Shown: one piece after another, positions 47,201 through 56,300 of the stretch
Numbering within the stretch: position 1 is the first letter of the stretch
How the letters are laid out: every line of letters begins with the position of its first letter
Assembly (NCBI GenBank): GCA_947044365.1
Contig: OX345636.1
Coordinates: forward strand, 5,414,001-5,478,000
DNA length: 64,000 bases
Origin: Petrosia ficiformis
Lineage: Eukaryota; Porifera; Demospongiae; Haplosclerida; Petrosiidae
Direction: 5' to 3'
Program-made: the position numbers and the translations under genes
Notes under the pieces: model-generated
Databases searched by the model: none
Told to the model about the DNA's origin: nothing
The model's input: only the letters and a program-made list of their open reading frames with translations

Positions 47201-49039
47201 AAGCTTCTTCCACTGACTTGTTTACTGTTTTTGAACAGAAAACTATAATAATGTCACAAAGAGACTGAATAACGCTCTCAAGACTCCAAGCATTTACTAG
47301 TGTTGAAAATGTAAACATTGCATATCTGTAGCTGGCTTTTGAAGTGCTGTACATTATATACAGGAAAGAACAGATTAGAAATATGAAAATGTGCTACAGG
47401 CAATATAATAATTGTTATACATACAACAGCTACAATGAATGACAACTGACTGATTGAAATACTTACAACTGTTTCCTCAAGTCACGTTTAGCACTGTTCA
47501 TAACATGGCTTATACAAGCATGTACAAACAGTTTATTAAAATCATCAGGATCTTCAGCACATCCCATGACAACACGAAAGCATCGATGTAAGTAGTCAGA
47601 GACTGTCTCAAAGTTATAAACTCTCAGAAAACTGAGAAGCAGTACAAGACTTCTATCAATAACAACATGTTTTGGAGTGATTACATTTTTATATCCATAG
47701 ATGCAGGCTTCTGCCCGCCTAAAAGACTCTATGAAATGTGAAATAGCTAAGACAGAATGCTCTGCAGCTATGAATTCTGCTATGGCTACAGGAGCACCAC
47801 CACATGGATGCTTGATCACTAGAGAGTAATATAAGGGTGTATCACCTTCGTACTGGGTTCCTTTTAATGATACGATTGTCCCAGTTGCATCACAGAATAA
47901 ATTTTGTGACCTTCCTAAGTGACGGTAAATCCTGACTCCTTCTTCTGTAAAGAAGGTAACACTAAATGGAAAACAATTGATTCGCTGTATATATCCCTGT
48001 AAAGATTTTACAGTTGTTCGGTTACTTAAAGTCTCTCTTAAAGTGGAGAGGGGATGTTATTAAATCAAAATGAGGAAACAATTTTTTTCGACCTTCAGAA
48101 GATATTTTTCGAAGTACATATTCACTACTTCCAACCTTGTCTCTTTTACCACATTCTAGTTCAGTAGGAGTCAAACTTGCAAACTTCTTATTATAAACAG
48201 TTGATGGAGACTGCTGGCTTAGTAATTTTTCCATGTCCTCCCTTTTTTGTCCAGTAACATGTCTAGATCTCCTTTCACTTCTTTTGTGCTTAACTAAATT
48301 AGATGTAAATGTTACGAGCACTTCGAACTGTTTGGATAAATCTTGGTTGTTGATTTCGACACAGAATCGGACAGGACAGTCATCAAATTTGCATGAACCA
48401 CGACAGCGAAAGCTAACTGGAGTTGACTTTCTAGATCTATTCTGTTTGCTCCATTTGTGATTGAACACAAAACAGCAGTAAGGGTTGCATTGACATAATA
48501 TGTCTAATATAGCATCATGGTATCTACCAGTTTGTATTTCAGTCCAAACTGTGTGATTCATGTTTAATGTAGTAGACATAGGGACTGATGCAAAAAAGAA
48601 GCACTGTGATGTATCACTGTCATCATGATTAGTGTTTTCCTGTGTAATGAGTTATGTATAGTCCATTAAATTTAATACAATTAATTTACTTTCAGTTGAT
48701 TTTCTGCCCAAATCACAGGAGATGAAAGTAAACTTGGTGCACTTAATTATAAGTACAATCTCACTTCTCTTCCTGTATCACAAACTAACAACTTCTGTAG
48801 CCTTTCCATTGCTTTTTCTAATATATAGTTGATTAACCAGTAAATGTATTTTTTGGATATCTAAAGTATATACTACCTTCTTCATACAGAAGATCAGTGT
48901 TACCATTAATTAAACACAATTGACACTTGTACGTTCTTATTGCCTTAATGCTACAACTGTCAATTCCAATACATTCTGTGTGGTAGAAATTACCACAGTA
49001 GTCACACATCACCATTGTATTGGGTGCCAAATGAGTCAA
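41250..49039 (-). CDS. PHD-like finger / DDE transposase / USP-like peptidase gene of a DNA transposon
   Basis: Reads as one multi-exon gene. 5' to 3': PHD-like exon 49,039-48,833 (MVMCDYCGNFYHTEC...CQLC; first Cys pair not seen); Cys-rich exon 48,640-48,022 (CNPYCCFVFNHKW, FRCRGSCKFDDCPV); transposase core ~48,020-47,463 with D in LFCDATGT (47,889-47,891) and D in VVIDRSLVLL (47,655-47,657); further exons to ~46,550 with E in TIEAWNFIV (46,690-46,692). Then a USP domain: Cys box GLLNLKDHELCWMN (Cys 45,641-45,643), DQDVCEAMTKLIPLL, CQQC and CPVC finger, LPDFMVVSIPR, His box NEHYIIIAW (His codon 44,550-44,552, completed across an intron), SWTVYNDS, ATLALYSSG. Acidic exons follow (43.0-42.7 kb) and the end is VDEIVYYLQGM, stop at 41,250. 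Apparent frameshifts near 48,040 and 47,215 may be decay or errors. One transcript versus two is inference. The second intron from the end holds a hAT insertion. Confidence 0.65.
41401..42368. mobile_element. Non-autonomous hAT-type element, 968 bp, 8-bp duplication
   Basis: Begins CAAGGGCGTAGCCAGG and ends ...GCTACGCCCTTG, a 12-bp inverted repeat. It is flanked on both sides by ATTGTAGG (41,393-41,400 and 42,369-42,376), an 8-bp target-site duplication typical of hAT elements. Subterminal GGGTAGGCTAAAGCCTACCC-like palindromes lie near the right end and a GCGCGCGCAGCGCGC run near 42,052. No transposase inside; a 68-codon open frame has no support. It sits between donor ATG|GTGAAT (right of it, read on minus) and acceptor TATTCTAAG of the host transposon gene, so splicing could remove it. 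Confidence 0.9.
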
Positions 49040-49089
49040 AATTGTTTTGTGTTGGCTGCTCCATTATTACCCCTTCTGATATACTATAT

Positions 49090-50100
49090 CCGACATCCAA
49101 TATCGCCCAGCTGCAGCACTAGTAACATCATGATTGATTACACTAATATCAATATTAATCTCTGTTGCAGGCTTTATTTAGAAGAATAAAATTATTTATG
49201 CTTGGTATTATACGAAGGACTTTAGTTATAACTTACTCTTTCTGCAGTGTTTGTAATACAACTTCCTACAGAAGTGTATTATTGATAATGATGAACAATA
49301 TATTATTTTTGAATGTATTTAATAGTGGTGCTGTCAATAGTTTGTTTTTTCTCCTCTTCCACTTTACTAAAGTCTTCATTCGGGGTCTAGCATTACACAA
49401 GATAATTACATGGATACTGTGTGCTTATTAACTATGTGTCTACTATATATTATATTGTACACTCATCATTAATCTTTTCATCAATTGTGATGTCTATGTT
49501 TCCATGAAAATATATTCAGTATGCAATCAATCTAAAAACATGATAATCACCTGAAATGGGTCTTTCTGAGTTAAGTCCATTATCGTGCTGCACAATTATA
49601 AAAACTTCTTAATTAAGACGTGATCACAATGTGCAATACATGTATCTAACCATTATACTATCTTTGCCTTTATTTTCCAGTTATTCTAGTACTCTTCCCC
49701 TTACATTCTTCAAGTTCGAATGATAGTAGTTATACACTGCCTTTACAAAGGCAAAGGAAGGTCTCAGCCGCCCAGAAACTTCTCTAGCTATTACCACTCA
49801 ATATCCATCTCTCTGTGTGAGAGATCCTTTTCTGTTTTTTGGTGGTAATCCATGGAATAATATTATTTCCACCAAAGTCTTTGGGCAAACTTTGAATTTT
49901 TTTCTTGGACCCTGAATGTATTTATCATTGTGCAGTGTGTTAACAACATTGCAGATTACAATGTTATTAATTATTATACAATATTTGATTAACTTTTCTT
50001 AGTAATAAAATTTATTGTATAAACTAACCATGATGTAGACTGATTGGAGGAGATATAAAATAGTAGTGAGCTCTACTGAAACTTGCTGAAAGGTGACCTG
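49090..50100. other. Putative 5' flank of the PHD-USP gene, nothing else recognised
   Basis: AT-rich. Open frames on the plus strand (48,920-49,431) overlap the PHD exon or have no motif. An imperfect inverted pair (CTTTACAAAGGCAAAGG near 49,742 and CCACCAAAGTCTTTGGGC near 49,871) was noted but no terminal repeat of the transposon could be identified. Confidence 0.4.
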
Positions 50101-50282
50101 AACTTACCTTCACACATACTTAGTAAATAAGCTGGCTGATAGCAGGCTCCAAACAGCGCTGCGATATCTGCAGCTCCACCTGAATATCAAATTCATACAA
50201 CACCCGCAAGAATGTTTGATGGGCCGTACTTTTGCAGACTTTGGAATGTGTCGCTGTGAATAAGTCGCTAACTTCACGACAG

Positions 50283-50400
50283 TTAAAACAGTACTGTTCA
50301 TAAATTGAAGGTTGACAAGGATTACCGTGACTTAACTCAAAGACAAAAACTGCAGTAATAACAAACAAAATAAATAAATGCCTGTCGTTTACCTTATTTT
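50283..50400 (-). pseudogene. Fibrinogen-related-like protein, N-terminal remnant G
   Basis: The reverse frame shows ITAVFVFELSHGNP, then QPSIYEQYCFN, i.e. the signal peptide end and first Cys region with the CMSDCNTQ part deleted. Homology ends at ~50,283. The sequence left of it (50,110-50,280) reads ATYSQRHIPKSAKVRP, unrelated. Confidence 0.7.
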
Positions 50401-50504
50401 GAATAGGCAGTCATTAATCACTGGACTGGACTGGACTACTACAAATATTTAAGTGGCCACACCTTCTTTAATCAATTGTACGCCACACCTTCATTAATTA
50501 ATAA

Positions 50505-51355
50505 TAAAGGATACTAACAGAATACAACGGTATAAATGTCAATAGCCTGTTATCTTCATTAACCCTTACAGCACTGTTTTTCTAATTACTTCCCATTTCC
50601 AACACTGGCGACTCTATTGCATATATTTTGGCCACCGTTCACTTTCTCTAACCCAAACATGGCTCCCTTTCCACCACTTCTACCAACTTGCTTACTGGGA
50701 CTCGAAAGTCCCCAAGCGCTTTGTAGGATTAAATCAAATGCAGTGCTCTCCCTTTTTTGACTGGAACTGGGGCAAGCAAAATGACCCCACTGCATGTTGG
50801 TATCAGCTACACCTACGATTTCAGGTTTTACAGCAAGGGAAATGCCTCAGGTACCCACCAGAGCGCGTAGGTGGGGTCACTGAAACCACAATTTGCGTGG
50901 CCGCAAGCGGGGGTGTCTCCCTTCCAACCCCCTTCAACGGGGGGACACCCACCTTTAAAATTCCCCCCGTACTCATTATTTAGGCCAAATGGTGGCCGAA
51001 AAAGCAGCAACGTTTTTAGCCATTTTCATGGGCTTGTGCCTGACATCAATTACAAGGATTTGGAGGGCTTCGTAATGCTAGGAACACACTCCGAACCACG
51101 TAGGGATGAAACGTCACATATATGTGACATCAGTGTTCTAAGGGTTAGCTAATAATTAATATAAAATTTAACAGGATACTAACAGAAGACTACAGTATAA
51201 ATGTCAATAGTCTGTTATCTTCAATAATAATCAGGATACTAACAGATTACTACAGTATAAATGTCAGTAGTCTGTTATCTTCATTAATAATTAATAATAA
51301 TTTTAACAGGATACTAACAGATTACTACAGTATAAATGTCAATAGTCTGTTATGA
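50505..51355. repeat. ~65-75 bp tandem repeat split by a MITE
   Basis: Units of AGGATACTAACAGATTACTA..GTATAAATGTCAATAGTCTG occur at 50,507, 51,172, 51,234 and 51,309. The TTAA-type element at 50,569-51,148 lies between the first and second units, so it inserted into an existing array. The unit contains AACAG...CTGTT short inverted words. Confidence 0.8.
50569..51148 (-). mobile_element. TTAA-type MITE, inverted full copy with clear terminal repeats
   Basis: Left end TTAACCCTTACAGCACTG and right end (reverse complement) TAACCCTTAGAACACTG show the terminal inverted repeat; the left flank has TTAA and the right has TTAG, consistent with a TTAA duplication with one change. Insertion into a known tandem repeat makes the boundaries reliable. 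Confidence 0.8.
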
Positions 51356-51364
51356 GAACATCGA

Positions 51365-52855
51365 TTAAGGAATAAACAGGCCTAGATTGAAATTTAGCAG
51401 ATGCTTATGAACTGCTAGTAATTTACAATTTATGTCTTCAGGAACAACCACTGAAGCAGGAGAAAAGGAAGGCCGCGAGGATTGAAAACAAGCAGCACTG
51501 CAATGGTAATAGACATTACCGAGTCTTCTAAACTCACCATTCTTAATGCTGAAGGCAATTATTGTCAGGAGGACCAGATTTTTGATACCTGTTCTTACAA
51601 CCATTGCAGACACTGATGTTACCTGATATAAAGTGGACTGGGAAAGGATGAAAAGATGAATCATCTAGTGAGGATGGTGAAGATGTACCAGAGTAATACC
51701 CCGGGTACATACTAGTAGGTGACTGAATTGGCCCAGCCTACACATAGCACCAGGCTGCTGGTATGTCAAACAGTAGGGCATTGGATAGTTATGACTAGTG
51801 TAATTACTGTTCAAAGCTGACGATCGTGTTGTACTGAGAGTGGGGGAAGTTTGATCTTCAGTTGTAATTTCATCTTGAGATGGGATGACTGTAGTTAGTT
51901 CTGCCCGGTGTTCAATTGGTGTTACTAGTCTTCGTTTAGGAGTTTTGTTCCCTTTTCGTCCTTTCCCTTTTGGCATACATGCAATTGCTAATTTTGTCAA
52001 GTTTGGTGTTGACTTTGCTGTGCTGTAAGAAGCAATTAAACTATCAAGTTTTCCATTTTACAGTGCAGCAGTAACAATATGAGAGCATAGCTTGGCAGAT
52101 TTGTACTGAGGGCAGTCATCATCACAAAAGATACCTAGTGGGAGGGTACAAAAGGGGAAGTGGTATCACCAGCAGAAGAAGTACTTGCATGTCCTCCATA
52201 AGGTACGAAAGGGGTAGTGGTATCAGTATCACCAGAAGAAGTACTTGAATGTCCTTCATTTGTAACTACATGTAGCATGGTTTCCTCACTACGTTCACGT
52301 TCTGCAACAGGTAGAAGTTTCTCATAAGTGTTCAGAATCTTCAGTTGTTGTTTCCTTTGATCTTTTGACATTTGGAACCTTTTTTCTTCAGATATACCCA
52401 ACCCCTGGGATGCAGAGTGTATTTTCCTGTACCAAGTAATGCTTTCTCTACTTCAAATTGTTGATCCTCAATGAGTTCACAAATCTTATTAACCAACACA
52501 GTCATTTCATTACGTTTGTAGTCCAATTTAACCTTCAAAACAAAATTAATACACTCACTGCTATTGGATCTGGTGGAAACCCAAGTCCGGCGTACCAAGG
52601 CATGCAAACCTTGTAGTTCTCTATTCTCTGTGACCAAGCAAGAAGCAAAGAGCTTGTAAGTAGTGAAAGTTTTCTTGTTATGTATCATTATTGGTCCAAG
52701 CATGACAGGGGGTTTGTTTGTTCTCTTGCTCAGTAGCATTAAATGTCTGTAAGTTGTTGGTGTCACATCAAAGTCACTTAGAGAGAAAGTGAGGTCAACA
52801 GTGAGAATTGAGAACTGTTCTGGATCACAACAATATCAAACAACTGCTGGTCAGT
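51365..52855 (-). pseudogene. Mutator-like transposase gene, decayed and cut at its 5' side
   Basis: Reading on the minus strand from 52,855: QLFDIVVIQNSSQFS, ILTVDLTFSLSDFDVTPTTY, RHLMLLSKRTNKPPV, LGPIMIHNKKTFTTYKLF, which matches the first-Asp region of Mutator-like transposases in invertebrate genomes; then VEKALLGTGKY and an Arg/Lys linker; then a zinc-binding tail (GNISVCNGCKNRY, NCLQH, NVYYHC, ACFQSSRPSFSPAS). The GTDGE-type second block is missing and several frame changes occur, so it is dead. Coding sequence runs right up to position 52,855, the last base before the 9 kb transposon's terminal repeat, and its 5' part is not found on the far side (61,908 onward). The fragment at 1-470 is another copy of the same tail. 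Confidence 0.7.
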
Positions 52856-52899
52856 TGTGCCGTGCCAGTTAGTGATCGTGCTGGTTAGTGGATAAAAAA
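52856..52899 (+). repeat. Left terminal inverted repeat of the 9 kb transposon
   Basis: 44 bp, TGTGCCGTGCCAGTTAGTGA then TCGTGCTGGTTAGTGGATAA and AAAA. Contains two related half-motifs, CCAGTTAGTGA and CTGGTTAGTGG, likely transposase-binding sites. Confidence 0.9.
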
Positions 52900-53324
52900 G
52901 CTAAAAAAACGTTGTGCCCCTGCCCACAATAATTATTAGTGTAATAACTACGACTGTAAAATGGCGACTTCCTGAAGATAGTACTGTTGTGACGAACGCT
53001 TGTAACAGAAAAAGATATTGAGGTACGATGTTACATATAGTAAAAACCAGAGTTCACTGTGAAATGGCGAAATATTTTTGACTTCCCCGAAGATAGTACT
53101 GTGGTGAAGAACTCTTGTAACAGAAAAAGATATTGAGGTATGATGTTTTCTATCCTATCCCCTACCTGATATAGTAAAAAGCTGAGTTCGCTACATGAAT
53201 ATGAACTCTTTTATTATATTGTATATATAAGATAACAATAAACATTATTTTGCCACTACAATCTTCACACTATCCAAAACAGGCAAAAAAAAAAAATTGC
53301 TGCATTATGAATTATGAAGTATAC

Positions 53325-56300
53325 TTAAATATCTTTGAAACCAATTGGAGCTAGGGAATGTTCAAGATAACACTGCAGTGATTGAACTGTTGAAATTGAA
53401 AAAGTCTCTTGAAGTATTTTTATCATTGCCTATAGTAAAATTCAGGAGTGATAACAATAGCATATAATATAAAAATTACATAATACCTCTGGCCATAAAA
53501 TCGATTTGACTAGCACTTTTGGAGGAATGGGTTTGTGTTTTGTTGATGTAGCCAACATCTCCAAGTAATAGAATACTTCATTCACCTATATATAATAATT
53601 ATACATAGGTGATTTAAATTATATAAATGGTGTGTGAAAAGCTGAATTACCACTACTGGATGAGACAATGGCCATGTTATTGCTGGCAGTGTATCTTTAT
53701 CACGAACTCTCTTTGTCCAAAGAACCTCAAAGAAAACACTTCTTTGAGGTGATGCAGCAATTTTCTGTAGTTCAATCTTTAAATTGTTTTATAATTATTA
53801 TAATTCTAACTGTGATAATTGTTGTACCTCATTCCTTTTTAAAATATTAATCATCTTAACTCTCACAATGTGTCCATCCCTAATATGTTTTAGTTTCATA
53901 AATAAAAGTAATTATGTATTTACATTCACCTTTCTGGTGGTCTACTTTGGAGTACACTAGATCTGGCAATTGATCTCACATGATCTTTTGCACTACTGAA
54001 AAAAAGTAGTTCCGATGATTCTTCTGGGGTGTTTTCTTCTGTCATATCTGGCATCAGTATTGGAATATCATCTATGTCCGATTCTGTTGAACATGATGGA
54101 TTGATATCAGCATTACTGAAGTTTAATAATTTTCCATGTTCACCTTCACCAGCACTTGTGAACTCTGTGATAGTATCAGGGCTGGTACAGCTGTCATCTG
54201 TGTTAAAGCATGTTCACATATCTCAACAAGTATAAGTGTACAGCTCTCACCATCATCATATTCTGTTGTCGATCCTTTTCTTTCTTCCCAATGCAAAAAC
54301 TTAAATGATGCATATATAATTATAATTAACAGTATATAATTTATACACTCACTTCATTCTGAGCTACATCAACATCAGCTTTAGTGCATTCGATAGAAAG
54401 TGAGGTCCAATTATCAATTGATGGAGTATCAACATAAATTGATGTGAAGCTGTTATGGTGTATTTATTATGGAATGTTGCCACACATACAAGCTATAGAT
54501 TTCACCTTGACATTATTTCCCTTGTCAGCCACTTCCTAAGATTAGCCAACTCTGACTGAAATTATTATATGTTATAAATGTAAAATAGGCAATTACAGTT
54601 CAGTTCTTTTTTGGGAATTAGTTTTAATTAATTTATATGTATTATAATATTAGCAGATTCACCTCAAATTGTAAGCCTTTGTAATCATTGTTGACTATCA
54701 CAGCTGCATACTGATATTTTACTAATAATAAATGATTATACTAAAAATATCAATTCTACCTTGCAAACAAAGACCCCACAATCATTTCCATTTGTTTGGT
54801 GTGATTTTTCCTGAATTAACAAGTACTTAACAGGTAATTATTTACAATTAATGTATGTACCATTATCTTTTCAATGGACCATTTATGAATATCTCTCTTC
54901 TTTCCATTTCTCCAATACACTTTCTCAAGAAGTTTGCTAAATTATTAGAGTATTGAGAAGAATTATCTATAAATTATTCATAGGATTTCAATTGCAATAT
55001 TTATTTAGTACGAGAGAAGCAAGTACCTGATAGGATAAATCATTGACTTCAAGTTAAATTTGATTGGTACATTTAAAGGATCATAGTACCGTACAGTTCT
55101 TTTACACAAATCTATTTCCTATAATAACAAAAATTAGCATTATAAATTATTAATACTATATAAAGCTCAATGCATACCACAAGTATCCAATGTTTTGCAG
55201 TATTAATAGGAATCAGCAGTCTTCTTAATTGACTTAGCTCTTCCTGGATGTAAAACATTTGTGTTGTAATATATATATATGCTCAAGTCACATTTTAAAC
55301 AGAATTACATCAATATGACTTGCAGTTATCTCCCAAGATGTATTACCTCTACTGGACTGAAGAAGTGATGGATAAAAGAATGATGTCAAACATAATGTTT
55401 TACTTCTTCCAGACTGCTCATATTTGACAAAAAAAGAAGATAATATATAACTTATAGCTTTAAGTGTAACTCACAAGTACTGAGTGACTTTGCTCTACAT
55501 TTAACAACTTCATCATATAATTGATAATCTGTGCATCGTGGTATAACAGACTATAATTATAATTATTATAGAAGCACTGAAAATATTTTCTGTGCTAAGA
55601 GATTCAAGCAATGTAACGATGGGTGCACAATTGCACATGTAATGTACCTATATATTACCTTGTCGTTCAACCATTCTTCAGATGAAAAAACGAGTCTTAG
55701 ATCATAGGCAGTAAGTTTCACCTCTATGTTTCTTTCAGTCCTTAGTACCAATATAATTTCATCATCGTGGACTCCTAAATTCAATTAAACTTTCATGAAT
55801 CTGCACCCAATGAATTATTTACTGCTTACTAGGTGAAGACAAAGATTTTGACTCTTGCACTTTCCTTTCTGTGGAAACTTCTGCTGCACATGTTAACTGT
55901 TTAGCTTTAAAAATCATAAACTGAATAAGTATAATAATACTAGTCTATTCTATACCTGATGGTCTTTCATTTGTGTTAGTACTGTTTATGTCTGGTGGTA
56001 CCACAAAAGATGTAGCGGCTATGTGATTACTGTTATGTTGCTGTAGATGATAAATTGCTGAAAATTCACTGGAATCGCCAAATTGTCGTTTGAGATATTG
56101 GGATAACTGATGTACAGATATCCCCTTTGCCTTATTCTGTTTGGAATCCACCAGCCATATAATGTGTGGCTGACTTTCGATGTGAATGCATATGTAGTGA
56201 TAATGCTTCTCTACTACAAGAAAGCTATTACGAAATTGTTGTTCACAATTGAGAATATCTAGTAGTTGATCTGTTGAACTTGTAGAGAGTCTACCATCAA

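Noticed and set aside
49730..49900. Inverted words around 49.74 and 49.87 kb as an end of the PHD-USP transposon
   Set aside because: Too short and imperfect, and no partner was found near 40.6-41.25 kb.
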